Assembly (NCBI GenBank): GCA_030583885.1
Contig: CP129480.1
Location: 1,860,001-1,924,000, forward strand
Direction: 5' to 3'
Origin: Anaerolineales bacterium
Lineage (GTDB): Bacteria; Chloroflexota; Anaerolineae; Anaerolineales; Villigracilaceae
DNA length: 64,000 nt
Positions 52,586 to 61,441 of this stretch are shown piece after piece. Under the pieces are notes generated by a model. The model searched no databases. It was not told the DNA's origin and saw only the letters and a list, made by a program, of their open reading frames with translations. Numbering within the stretch: position 1 is the first letter of the stretch; the number at the start of each line of letters is the position of its first letter. A program made the position numbers and the translations under genes.

Positions 52586-54772
52586 TTATTCTATTTTTCC
52601 AAGAGCCCGCAGCACGCGCTCCGGTGTGAATGGGAACTCGTTGATCCATACGCCGGTGGCGTCATGGATGGCTGCCGCAATGACGGGTGCCACGGGCAGG
52701 TAGGGCAATTCTCCGATGCCGCGCGCTCCCCAGGGCCCGTTTGGATCCGGCACCTCCACCAAAACGGATTCCACCTTTTCGGGGATATCCCAAATGGTGG
52801 GAATCAGATAGGTGCTGAGCTGGTCGGTCAGCACCCTGCCGTCTTTTGTTTTGTAATCCTCAAGGACGGCATACCCGTGGGCCTGCACGACCGCACCTTC
52901 AATTTGACCGACCACCAGATCGGGGTTGATCGCCTTGCCGACGTCATCGGCGGAGGTGATGCGAAGCACGCGCACGTGTCCGGTTTCAGTATCCACCTCC
53001 ACTTCGGCAGCCTGGGCAACGTAGGCATATTGGAAGTTCGGCATGGAGTAGCCGGTCTCTTTATCCATGGGTGTCGTACGCGGTGCAAGATATTTAAACT
53101 CAGCAATGGCGGGGCGTTCCTCGGCCTTCCATTTTTCCAGCGCCGCCTCCGCCGCTCCCTTGATCGAGTTGCCGGCCATAAAGGTCAGGCGTGATGCGGA
53201 AGCGGAGCCGGGATTGCCCTGGGTGGAGGAATCTGAAGTCCGCAATTCCACTCTGGATTCGGAAACTCCCAATACCTGCGCCGCCATTTGGACCATGACC
53301 GTGTGTGTGCCCTGTCCGACTTCAGCCCCGGCGTGATGCACGACAACGCGTTCCATTTTGCCGTTGCCGTGAATTTCCACCTTTGCCCAGCAGTTTTCTT
53401 GATAGCCGAACGAGAAGCCGACGTTCTTGAAACCGGCCGCGAAGCCGCGGCCACGGACGATATGCGGCTCTGTCTTTTTCGTTTTAGGTTTTTTCTTCCA
53501 TTCGAACTTGTTCCGCGCGGCTTCAATACACTCCACAATGCTGATCGGGTTGGGCGCAGGTGTGCCGACACCCATGCTGTCGCCTTCGCGCAGGGCATTG
53601 ATCAGGCGGAACTCGACCGGGTCCATGCCAAGCTTTTCGGCAAGTTTGTTCATCTGTGACTCGGCCATGAACAGGGCTTGCGGTGCGCCAAATCCGCGGA
53701 AGGCTGCGCCGGGCAGGTTATTGGTGTAGACACCATACACGTCCACTTTTACGTTTGGGATGAAATAGGGCCCGGTGGATGTGACAGCAGCGTTGCCCAA
53801 CACTTTATTGGTCGTGTACATGTACGCGCCGCCATCGCCGATCAATTCTGATTCTGCGGCGACGAGTTTTCCGTCGCTGGTTGCGCCCCATTTGGCTTTT
53901 AGGAAAGCCTCATGGCGTTTGCCGTGACCGATGATCGATTCGCGGCGTGACCAGATGATCTTAATCGGTCTTTTTAATTTCATGGCCGCCAGGGCCAGCA
54001 CGATCTGGACGGACATATCCTCCCGTCCGCCGAATGCGCCGCCAATGGCGGGGTAAATCACACGGACCTTTTCGCTGGGAAGGCCCAATGCATGCGAGAT
54101 GGTTTCACGGTCTGCATGAGTCCACTGCCCGGCGCATTCGACAGTGACGAGCCCCTGCCCGTCAATATATGCCAGGCCTGCTTCGGGCTGGAGATAGGCA
54201 TGTTCCTGAACCGGGGTGTGATACTCGCCTTCCACGATCACGTCCGCTTTGACGAAGGCTTCGTCCACATTTCCCTTGCGGATCTTATAGTGGACGCAAA
54301 CGTTCGAGTCGCCCCGGTCCGGGTGCAGTAGTGGCGCATTGGGACGCATCGCAGCCCTTGGGTCCAGGAGAGGCGGGAGGTCTTCGTAAACCACTTCGAT
54401 CAATTTCACGGCCGCATCCGCCTGGACCTCGGTCTCTGCCACGACAACTGCAATTTGATCTCCCACGAAACGGACGATGTCGGTGTAGGGCTTGCTGGAG
54501 CCGGGCCCGCACAGGACGGGTTGATCGGGAATCTGCAAGCCGTATTCGTTGACCGGTACATCCTTGGCGGTGTAGACCGCCACGACGCCCGCTGCCGATA
54601 GGGCTTTTTCAGTGCGGATGTCTTTCACGCGCGCATGCGGGCGCCCGGCAAAGAGGATTTTCATGTGCAGCATGCCGGGCATGGCAAGGTCGCCGGAGTA
54701 AAGTGTTTCGCCGGTTGCCTTGCCCCGCGCGTCAATGCGGGTGTATGATTTTCCAACAGAATGGTCAGACAT
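52586..54772 (-). CDS. Molybdenum hydroxylase large subunit (xanthine dehydrogenase family)
   Basis: 728 residues. It begins MSDHSVGKSYTRIDARGKATGE, typical of the XdhA/CoxL family. The cofactor motifs GGAFGGRED, AAFRGFGAPQ and WGARGIGELPYLPV are all present; the last carries the catalytic Glu (GIGE). The enzyme hydroxylates an aromatic or purine substrate through the molybdenum cofactor. The FAD-FeS subunit is encoded two genes upstream, separated by a small membrane protein gene. Confidence 0.94.
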   Translation of the reverse strand: MSDHSVGKSYTRIDARGKATGETLYSGDLAMPGMLHMKILFAGRPHARVKDIRTEKALSAAGVVAVYTAKDVPVNEYGLQIPDQPVLCGPGSSKPYTDIVRFVGDQIAVVVAETEVQADAAVKLIEVVYEDLPPLLDPRAAMRPNAPLLHPDRGDSNVCVHYKIRKGNVDEAFVKADVIVEGEYHTPVQEHAYLQPEAGLAYIDGQGLVTVECAGQWTHADRETISHALGLPSEKVRVIYPAIGGAFGGREDMSVQIVLALAAMKLKRPIKIIWSRRESIIGHGKRHEAFLKAKWGATSDGKLVAAESELIGDGGAYMYTTNKVLGNAAVTSTGPYFIPNVKVDVYGVYTNNLPGAAFRGFGAPQALFMAESQMNKLAEKLGMDPVEFRLINALREGDSMGVGTPAPNPISIVECIEAARNKFEWKKKPKTKKTEPHIVRGRGFAAGFKNVGFSFGYQENCWAKVEIHGNGKMERVVVHHAGAEVGQGTHTVMVQMAAQVLGVSESRVELRTSDSSTQGNPGSASASRLTFMAGNSIKGAAEAALEKWKAEERPAIAEFKYLAPRTTPMDKETGYSMPNFQYAYVAQAAEVEVDTETGHVRVLRITSADDVGKAINPDLVVGQIEGAVVQAHGYAVLEDYKTKDGRVLTDQLSTYLIPTIWDIPEKVESVLVEVPDPNGPWGARGIGELPYLPVAPVIAAAIHDATGVWINEFPFTPERVLRALGKIE

Positions 54773-54778
54773 GGTTTC

Positions 54779-55201
54779 CTAGCGCGTATATTTTTTGGTC
54801 TTGATATTTGGAGGCGGCATGTCCAGCGGTCCATAGCGCGGCGGACCGACCATGCGATACGCAGCCGCATAGGCGACCGAGGTAATACCGCCGATCAGGA
54901 CCATGTACCCGATGCTTGTGACAGCATATGCATAGAAATGCTGAATGCCCAGGATGGGACTGAAAATCGTCATCAAGCCGGTTGATTTGTAGAAGAGGTC
55001 GGGCAGGCGCGGCCGGCCCAATAATTGATAGGGGATCGTCCAGTCATTCTCAAGCCCATAGCGTATGGTTTCGATGCCGGCGGCGATGGAAATGATCGGA
55101 ACGATCAACAGCATCAGGCAGCCAATGCCGCGCCAGATGAAGTGAGGCCCCTGCGGCTTTGGCTTGATACGTTTATGTACTGAACTTTGATATTTACCCA
55201 T
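54779..55201 (-). CDS. Small hypothetical membrane protein inside the molybdenum hydroxylase operon
   Basis: 140 residues, two or three helices (CLMLLIVPIISIAAGIETI, FYAYAVTSIGYMVLIGGITSVAYAAA). Basic termini (KRIKPKPQGPHF, NIKTKKYTR) should lie in the cytosol. It is co-transcribed with 6-7 nt gaps to both enzyme genes. I know no family. It could anchor the enzyme to the membrane or pass electrons to the quinone pool, which is inference. Confidence 0.75.
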   Translation of the reverse strand: MGKYQSSVHKRIKPKPQGPHFIWRGIGCLMLLIVPIISIAAGIETIRYGLENDWTIPYQLLGRPRLPDLFYKSTGLMTIFSPILGIQHFYAYAVTSIGYMVLIGGITSVAYAAAYRMVGPPRYGPLDMPPPNIKTKKYTR

Positions 55202-55208
55202 GAGTACC

Positions 55209-56627
55209 TCAGGATTTTAATTTTGCGGCATCTTCAATGGCCTGCACGATCTTGTAATATCCGGTGCAGCGGCACAGGTTGCCGGTGATAGCCTGCTCGA
55301 TCTCGTTTTTGGTCGGGTTGTTTTTTTCTTCCAGCAGTTTCGCCCCGGACATGATGAAGCCGGGCGTGCAATATCCGCACTGGACTGCGCCGTGTTCGAT
55401 GAAGGCTTCCTGCACGGGATGGAGCTGGCCGCCGTCCGCGAGACCCTCCACAGTGACGATCTGTGCACCATGCGCACGCGGCGCCGGCACAAGGCAGGAC
55501 ATGACCGCCTGTCCATCGAGAAAGACGGTACATGCGCCGCATTCACCTTCGGCACAACCTTCCTTTGTACCCGTTAACATCCCTTCTTCGCGGAGCAGGC
55601 GCAGTAATGTTTTGTTGTGTCCGCTTGGGAAGGAATATTTTTTTCCATTAATGGTCGTTCCGATCGGGGATTTGGGAAATGTACCCTTGTGCCATTGTCC
55701 GTCATCCACGCTCTTTTCACCGACCAGCAGAATAGGATTCTTTGGCATGCCAGCTTGTTCATTCCCGTCCCGTATGGTGGTCAACCCGCGTTTGGTGGTG
55801 ACGCGCACCATCTCACGGCGGTACCTTGCAGAGCCGCGTACATCGTCAATCGGGGTGGCGGATTCCACGGCAAGTTCCGCGGCTTGTGCGATGTTCTTAT
55901 CCGTCAGTTTTTTGTTGACGAGGAATTTCTCCGCCTTTTCCGCGTGGGCGATGATGGGAGTCACTGCTCCCAGCGTAATGGATGCCGATTTGACGGTATC
56001 CGCTTTGAGGTCGAGGATGATCGCCACGTTCACGAGGGAAATGGCCTGGGCGCGCCGCAGTGCCAGTTTGATGAATGCCCCGCGCTGGGTTTTGGTCATC
56101 GCAGGGAAGGAGATATCCGCCAGCATTTCATCGGGTTTCATTACGGTCTTGCGGACGCCTGTATAAAATTCCATTAATGGAATGGTCCGTTCGCCGCGGG
56201 TGGAAATCAAGGTGAGGCTGGCCCCCAGCGCCATCAGCGGGGTGATGGTGTCATTGGCGGGCGAGGCGGTGATGAGATTGCCGGCAATGGTGCCGCGGTT
56301 GCGGATCTGCGGCGCTCCCACTTCCCACGCCGCGCGCGCCAGAGGATAGGCCTTCGCGTGGATGAGTTTTGACGCGACACAATCGTTATGTGTGACGAGC
56401 GCGCCAAGATGAATGACATCATCTTCGTCCATGGAGATCTGTTTCAGGGTGGGGATGCGTGTAACGTCAATGAGCGTGTCCACGTCCTTGCGGATGCCGC
56501 GCTCGAGTTCGAGGATAAGGTCTGTGCCGCCGGCGACAACGCGGGCACGCTCCTGCTTATCTGCCAGGATTTTTATAACTTCATCGGTGGATGTTGCGTT
56601 GATATATTCGTTCCACATGGGATTCAT
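55209..56627 (-). CDS. FAD-binding and [2Fe-2S] subunits of molybdenum hydroxylase, fused
   Basis: 472 residues. Residues about 1-290 are the FAD domain (VVAGGTDLILELERG, NRGTIAGNLITASPANDTITPL). Residues about 315-470 carry two [2Fe-2S] clusters: CAEGECGACTVFLDG and CGYCTPGF with LCRCTGYYK. In xanthine dehydrogenases the FeS part comes before FAD; here it follows, so the domain order is reversed. The protein should pass electrons from the molybdenum site through both clusters to FAD. Confidence 0.93.
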   Translation of the reverse strand: MNPMWNEYINATSTDEVIKILADKQERARVVAGGTDLILELERGIRKDVDTLIDVTRIPTLKQISMDEDDVIHLGALVTHNDCVASKLIHAKAYPLARAAWEVGAPQIRNRGTIAGNLITASPANDTITPLMALGASLTLISTRGERTIPLMEFYTGVRKTVMKPDEMLADISFPAMTKTQRGAFIKLALRRAQAISLVNVAIILDLKADTVKSASITLGAVTPIIAHAEKAEKFLVNKKLTDKNIAQAAELAVESATPIDDVRGSARYRREMVRVTTKRGLTTIRDGNEQAGMPKNPILLVGEKSVDDGQWHKGTFPKSPIGTTINGKKYSFPSGHNKTLLRLLREEGMLTGTKEGCAEGECGACTVFLDGQAVMSCLVPAPRAHGAQIVTVEGLADGGQLHPVQEAFIEHGAVQCGYCTPGFIMSGAKLLEEKNNPTKNEIEQAITGNLCRCTGYYKIVQAIEDAAKLKS

Positions 56628-56669
56628 TATTGCAGGGGTGCAGCAGACTGCGCCCCTGCATGATTGAAA

Positions 56670-57194
56670 TTATTGTCCGCTGCCGGTGACCACCTCAGAG
56701 CGGCGCTCGAGGGTTTCAACAGCAAGGCGGGCGAGCGTGGTCAGGTTGCGGATGGCGGCAGGCAAAGCCTCTTCATCGCCAAGGCTGGCTTCCAGGTTGT
56801 TCAGCGCGCTGCCGACCTGGCCACCGAGATCAAAGAAGGCGGCATCGAATTGATAGATCGCCTCCAGTTCCTTCTCGTTGATCTTTACCGCGTCGAACAA
56901 CCCGGAGTATCCGCGCGCGGCGGTGCTGATCTTGTCTATGAAGGTGCGCAGGGCAAGCGCGGCTTTTTCCATGTCGTCCACATATTTGATCATGCCGTTG
57001 TTGACGAGTTCGACCTGCAAGTTCGATGTGCGGGTCCAGTGTTCCTCAAAGCGGCGCGCCACGGTTTCGCGCAGGAGCTTGTCTGCATCGCGGCGATTCT
57101 GTCGTTCCACATAGCCGCTGAAACCGGGGATGTACGAAACCAGTTTTTTGAACGGATCTATCTGACTGCTTACTTTTTCAAAGAAATCACTCAT
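56670..57194 (-). CDS. Conserved-looking hypothetical helical protein
   Basis: 174 residues from the ATG at 57194 (GGAGG upstream); the longer frame to 57308 has no support. Mostly alpha-helical: FEKVSSQIDPFKKLVSYIPG, then RFEEHWTRTSNLQVELVNNG, and LEAIYQFDAAFFDLGGQVGSAL. No membrane segment or signal sequence. I do not recognise a family. It lies 42 nt before the fused FAD-FeS gene in the same direction. Confidence 0.72.
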   Translation of the reverse strand: MSDFFEKVSSQIDPFKKLVSYIPGFSGYVERQNRRDADKLLRETVARRFEEHWTRTSNLQVELVNNGMIKYVDDMEKAALALRTFIDKISTAARGYSGLFDAVKINEKELEAIYQFDAAFFDLGGQVGSALNNLEASLGDEEALPAAIRNLTTLARLAVETLERRSEVVTGSGQ

Positions 57195-57266
57195 GGGAGC
57201 CTCCTGCATGATATACGGTTTTCGGGGAAATAAGTCTTGCGCTCCATTATAGCCGTAGTTTCTGGT

Positions 57267-57272
57267 TATAAT
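57267..57272 (+). promoter_or_regulatory. -10 box of the aldolase gene
   Basis: TATAAT about 97 nt before the start codon; no convincing -35. The leader between them carries the repeat GAAACAA/TTGTTTC. Confidence 0.45.
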
Positions 57273-57277
57273 CAAGC

Positions 57278-57296
57278 GAAACAAATCCCTTGTTTC
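57278..57296. promoter_or_regulatory. Inverted repeat in the aldolase leader
   Basis: GAAACAA, a five-base loop ATCCC, then TTGTTTC: perfect 7-bp arms right after the -10 box. Possible operator; no regulator known. Confidence 0.35.
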
Positions 57297-57368
57297 AACC
57301 TTCATCACAAAGGTGATGGCCGCTTCCAGGGCGGCGGTCGCCTGCTTATTCTAATCAGGAGCAAAACC

Positions 57369-58433
57369 ATGAAAACCGATATACAAGCCCTGCTGGGAGC
57401 CAAAGCGGAATCCCTGCTTGGTTTCGACTCGCCCAAGATCCCCAGGGAACGCCTCCATCTGCCCGGTCCCGACTTTATGGATCGTATCTTCCTCCAGTCT
57501 GACAGAAACCCCCGCGTGCTGAACAACCTCGCATGGATGTATAACCACGGCCGCCTCGCCGGGACGGGCTACCTGTCCATCCTGCCCGTGGACCAGGGCA
57601 TCGAGCATTCCGGCGGCGCGAGTTTCGCCAAGAATCCCGATTACTTCGACCCGGAGAACATCGTCAAACTTGCCATCGAGGGCGGGTGCAATGCCGTTGC
57701 ATCCACGTTTGGCGTGCTGGGGCTGATGTCCCGCAAGTACGCGCACAAAATCCCATTCATCGTGAAGATCAATCACAACGAACTGTTGACCTATCCCAAC
57801 AGTTTCGAGCAGATCCTGTTCGGCACGGTGGAGCAGGCATACGACATGGGTGCGGCGGCGGTCGGTGCGACGATCTACTTCGGCTCGGACGATTCGCATC
57901 GTGAGATCATCGAGATCGCGGAAGCCTTCGCCAACGCCCACGAACTCGGCATGGCAACCATCCTGTGGTGCTACCTGCGCAATCCCGCCTTCAAAAAGGA
58001 CAAGGATTTTCACGTCTCCGCGGACTTGACCGGGCAGGCAAACCATCTCGGTGTGACCATGCAGGCGGATATCATCAAACAGAAACTGCCCGAGAACAAC
58101 GGCGGCTTCCTCGCCCTGAACACCGGTGACAGTTCCTATGGCAAACTGGACAAACGCATGTACAGCGAACTCGCCAGCGACCATCCGATCGACCTGTGCC
58201 GCTATCAGGTGGCGAACTGTTACATGGGGCGTGTGGGACTGATCAACAGCGGCGGCGCTTCGGGTGAGAACGATTTTGCCGAAGCCGCAGCGACCGCCGT
58301 CATCAACAAGCGCGCCGGCGGGCAGGGGCTGATCTCCGGGCGCAAAGCCTTCCAACGCCCAATGAAGGAGGGTGTGAAGATCCTGAACACCATTCAGGAT
58401 GTGTATCTGGATAAGAAGATCAAGGTGGCGTAG
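57369..58433 (+). CDS. Class I fructose-bisphosphate aldolase (FbaB-like)
   Basis: 354 residues from the ATG at 57369 with AGGAG upstream; a longer frame (57237) has no support. It resembles the archaeal-type/E. coli FbaB group: [33 protein letters not shown] (Schiff-base Lys in VKINHN) and [14 protein letters not shown]. It converts fructose-1,6-bisphosphate to two triose phosphates in glycolysis or gluconeogenesis. Confidence 0.93.
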   Translation: MKTDIQALLGAKAESLLGFDSPKIPRERLHLPGPDFMDRIFLQSDRNPRVLNNLAWMYNHGRLAGTGYLSILPVDQGIEHSGGASFAKNPDYFDPENIVKLAIEGGCNAVASTFGVLGLMSRKYAHKIPFIVKINHNELLTYPNSFEQILFGTVEQAYDMGAAAVGATIYFGSDDSHREIIEIAEAFANAHELGMATILWCYLRNPAFKKDKDFHVSADLTGQANHLGVTMQADIIKQKLPENNGGFLALNTGDSSYGKLDKRMYSELASDHPIDLCRYQVANCYMGRVGLINSGGASGENDFAEAAATAVINKRAGGQGLISGRKAFQRPMKEGVKILNTIQDVYLDKKIKVA

Positions 58434-58440
58434 TAAAGCC

Positions 58441-58479
58441 AAGCCCTCCGAAGTCTCGCAGACTTCGGAGGGCTTTTTT
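58441..58479 (+). terminator. Terminator of the aldolase gene
   Basis: AAGCCCTCCGAAGTC and GACTTCGGAGGGCTT, a 5-nt loop, then TTTTC: a perfect 15-bp stem. Confidence 0.95.
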
Positions 58480-58489
58480 CATTGGGGAA

Positions 58490-58660
58490 TCAATTTTCAA
58501 ATTGAGGACGCTCAGCCCTTGACACTTCAGTAATCGGTGGGCGGCGTTTTTCGCTTGCGGTTTCAGTCGGCACAGCGAGGGGCGAGCTGCAGGCAACCAA
58601 AAACACTACAACGAGGAAAGAGAAGTTGGTGAGTCTTTCAGGGTTTATTCCTTCTGCCAA
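58490..58660 (-). pseudogene. Small lipoprotein gene or remnant
   Basis: A 56-codon frame opens with TTG at 58660 and has a lipoprotein signal sequence (FSFLVVVFLVACSS, lipobox VAC). It stops after TETASEKRRPPITEV and some further polar residues. No ATG start or clear ribosome site is seen, and the mature part is only about 30 residues. It may be a remnant of a longer lipoprotein gene. Confidence 0.35.
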
Positions 58661-58701
58661 TCGACTGCTTCACGAATTACTGATCTATTTGTTAACTGGC
58701 A

Positions 58702-59859
58702 TCACTTGCTTATGGTGATGGCAACCCCAGTGAGATCGCCAAGCGGTGCGATAAAAAGCACGATAGTCGTCGAGCCGTTAGAAAAGTACAAGCTCGAGTA
58801 TCCGGTACCTTCTTCAGTCGTCTGAAGTTCATGGCCGAGGTTGGTGAGTTCCGTTTCGTAGTAACTCGTGATCTCATCAACTGTGGCGCGGATTGTGAAT
58901 TGATAAACGTCATCTGTGGCTTCACCGCTAATGACGCCCGGCATGATCGGGATACCTTCCCATTCAGTGAGCGGTGTTCCTGAAGGCAAAACAGATTCTT
59001 GCGCCGCGGCCGCCTGGGCGATGATTCCAATTGCGACGGCTTCATAGGTGAGGGGTCCATCGAAGTAATCAATTTCAGAAACGTTTGAGCCATAAAGGGA
59101 ATCGCCAGGTTGGATGCTGATATCTTCAGTAAAGCTCACCACGGAATTCCCGAAGGCGGCCATGCCAATGTATCTGCCGCTTGCATCGCGCGCGATTATG
59201 CGCATTGGAATGCTCTTTAAAGGCTGATCGCTGATATTCGTCATGGTGATTGGGATACCCGTGCCGCTGCCACCAAGATGGGCTTCTGCGATGTCAAATG
59301 GCTCGCCCAGTGTCACTTCTATATCTGTGGTGTAAACGACATCCGTGGCGGGTTCCAAAGGCGCAAACAGTTCAATGGATTCCCACTCCTGTGTTTCCAA
59401 ACCGCTGGTTTGAAAGCATGCGCAGATTTTGAACCCGGTCGAATCGCCAGCCAGCATCCATGAACCTTCCCAAAGGGAGAAATACGAGGAACCAACAGTG
59501 TACACAACTTCCCCGGCCGCGTTCAGCAAGCGGAACTCCATTTCGCGGGTATTCACATAAACAGGGAAGTCATTGGGGTTGTGTACGAGAACCTGGATGT
59601 TCGTATCTGTAATTGAAGGGTCAACGAGGTTGGGAATGGCGTGTTCAAACCATTCGGCAATTTCCAGGTCTAGCAAAGTTAGCGTGGGGGTGGCGGATGG
59701 CTCTGGAGTTACAGTTTCGGGGGCCGTACCCGCTTCGGTTGAAGGCGCTGTTGGTATTGGCATCTGGGTTGTTGCCGGGGGGGCGAATATCCCGCAAGAA
59801 ATCATCGCCAAAGCAGTGATAACAAAACCTGAGGTGATTTGTATCTTGTAGTTCATCAT
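58702..59859 (-). CDS. Lipoprotein with tandem beta-sandwich-like regions
   Basis: 385 residues; lipobox AMISC. A short Thr/Pro linker (about 30-58) is followed by two beta-rich parts of similar size (TNIQVLVHNPNDFPVYVNTREMEF; GIPITMTNISDQPLKSIPMRI), which look like late-embryogenesis/fibronectin-like folds, and an unrelated C-terminal region (EWEGIPIMPGVISGEATDD). Function unknown. Confidence 0.85.
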   Translation of the reverse strand: MMNYKIQITSGFVITALAMISCGIFAPPATTQMPIPTAPSTEAGTAPETVTPEPSATPTLTLLDLEIAEWFEHAIPNLVDPSITDTNIQVLVHNPNDFPVYVNTREMEFRLLNAAGEVVYTVGSSYFSLWEGSWMLAGDSTGFKICACFQTSGLETQEWESIELFAPLEPATDVVYTTDIEVTLGEPFDIAEAHLGGSGTGIPITMTNISDQPLKSIPMRIIARDASGRYIGMAAFGNSVVSFTEDISIQPGDSLYGSNVSEIDYFDGPLTYEAVAIGIIAQAAAAQESVLPSGTPLTEWEGIPIMPGVISGEATDDVYQFTIRATVDEITSYYETELTNLGHELQTTEEGTGYSSLYFSNGSTTIVLFIAPLGDLTGVAITISK

Positions 59860-59899
59860 TACTTCCTTTAATTTGACAAGCTAAATGATTCTCAACCGC

Positions 59900-59995
59900 C
59901 TTACGGTGTGCGTTACCGTCCCCGAGCCCTTCGGCTTCGCTCAGGATAAACTCCGCGAGTGGGATATCGTCCCCGAAGGGGATCGCGAACACGGC
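59900..59995. repeat. Possible dispersed GC-rich repeat element
   Basis: Contains CCCTTCGGCTTCGCTCAGGA and, further on, CCCCGAAGGGG. Such blocks are often dispersed in noncoding bacterial DNA, but copies elsewhere cannot be tested here. Confidence 0.3.
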
Positions 59996-60093
59996 GCTGG
60001 GGCTGAGATGGTCACCTGCCATATAACTGCCTATGGACGGACATGGGTTAAAATCGGATGAAAAAATTATAGCATGACCAGAGGAACAATCCC

Positions 60094-60588
60094 ATGCCTC
60101 AATCCGACCAGGGTGTCACCAACGACCGATACATGCTTATTCCGCGTACGGCGATCTTTGCCCGCCGCGGGGACGAATACTTGCTCATCAAAGGTGCGCC
60201 AACGAAGCGGCTGTGGGCCGGCAAATACAACGGACTGGGCGGCCATGTGGAGTGCGGCGAGGATATCCTGTCCGCGGCGCGGCGCGAGCTGCTGGAGGAG
60301 GCGGGTGTGGCGGCGGACCTGTGGTTGTGCGGCACGCTGGTCGTGGATGCGGGGGAGGTGGGAATCTGTCTGTTCGTGGTGTGTGGGGAGAATGTACGGG
60401 GGGAGGTCAAGGCTTCCAAAGAAGGAGCAGTTGAATGGGTCAGGAAAGAGGCGGCGCTTCATCTTCCTGTGGTGGAGGATCTGCCGATCCTGCTGGAGCG
60501 GATTCATCAGATGAAGAGCGGCGATCCACCCTTTTCAGCGCGGTCTTATTATGAGAATGGGGAATTGAAAGTCGTCTTCGCGGAGTAG
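60094..60588 (+). CDS. Nudix hydrolase
   Basis: 164 residues from the ATG at 60094 (AGAGGA upstream). The Nudix box GHVECGEDILSAARRELLEEAGV is intact (GX5EX7REUXEEXGU). It hydrolyses nucleoside diphosphates linked to another group. The substrate cannot be predicted from sequence alone. Confidence 0.94.
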   Translation: MPQSDQGVTNDRYMLIPRTAIFARRGDEYLLIKGAPTKRLWAGKYNGLGGHVECGEDILSAARRELLEEAGVAADLWLCGTLVVDAGEVGICLFVVCGENVRGEVKASKEGAVEWVRKEAALHLPVVEDLPILLERIHQMKSGDPPFSARSYYENGELKVVFAE

Positions 60589-60591
60589 ATT

Positions 60592-61395
60592 TTATGGAAT
60601 GTTGTAGGATTGCAGCTCGGTGGTGTATGTAGATGGTTCATCCCCGAAGCTGCTGTTTTCGATGGATTTGACGTGGCCGATGCCGGGCACATACCAGACG
60701 AAACCGTTCCCACTGAACTCGATGGGGACTTGAAGGCCCTGAAAATCCGTCGTGATCTTCACTGTGTTGTTAAAGTGAAACTTGATCGCCTCGAATGTGC
60801 CTGCCGGCACGCTGATGGTTTCCCTGCCAAGCTCCTGCATGGCAGACGAAAACGTTCCTTCCGATAGGGCGTTCTGGTTGCCAGGCATGGCGGCAACCCC
60901 CTCCATCTTGAGGGTGTATTGCCACTGCATCGCGGGGGTGATCGTCCTTGGCAGGCTGATGCCGTTGACCTCCAGCGTTTTGAAATCGGCGTTCACGCCC
61001 TGTGTGGAGATATTTGCCGTCGGACCGCCGCCGAACTGCAGGGCTTTCAAACCTTCGGATTCGCACGCCCATTCCTGTGTGCGGACGAGGTCGGGGAATT
61101 GGGAGGTCAGGGTGAATCCGTCTGCGCGGATCTGGGTGATGGTATCCGTGTAGGTAAATGCACCGAAGGGTCCGCCTGAATTGGAGTACGTCCATGAGGC
61201 GCTCTGTATGACCGGATACAACTCGTTATGGCACGGTCCATCCGCGGCTGGAATACCGGGTTGCTCGGCAGTCGTTAAGTCCTCCCCGCTGGAGGCGGGT
61301 GAGGTTTCTTCGGATGCGGCACCAAAATTACATGCCAGCAGTAGGATGAGAATACCAGCGAGACCGAATGTAATATTTATTTTCCGAGACTGCAT
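60592..61395 (-). CDS. Lipoprotein of unknown function
   Basis: 267 residues from the ATG at 61395 (TGGAGG). Lipobox LLAC. After a short acidic region (about 25-50) is a single beta-rich domain of about 210 residues (TYSNSGGPFGAFTYTDTITQI, FEAIKFHFNNTVKITTDF). It resembles the DUF3108-type barrel pattern only loosely. Function unknown; it is followed by the Nudix gene in the opposite direction. Confidence 0.85.
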   Translation of the reverse strand: MQSRKINITFGLAGILILLLACNFGAASEETSPASSGEDLTTAEQPGIPAADGPCHNELYPVIQSASWTYSNSGGPFGAFTYTDTITQIRADGFTLTSQFPDLVRTQEWACESEGLKALQFGGGPTANISTQGVNADFKTLEVNGISLPRTITPAMQWQYTLKMEGVAAMPGNQNALSEGTFSSAMQELGRETISVPAGTFEAIKFHFNNTVKITTDFQGLQVPIEFSGNGFVWYVPGIGHVKSIENSSFGDEPSTYTTELQSYNIP

Positions 61396-61441
61396 AGGCA
61401 CCTCCAAAAAGCGACTTGAGAGCTATTTTTGTCCGCTGGAT

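Noticed and set aside
57237..57368. Longer aldolase start at 57237
   Set aside because: It precedes the TATAAT at 57267 and has no ribosome site. AGGAG lies just before the ATG at 57369, where FbaB-like enzymes start.
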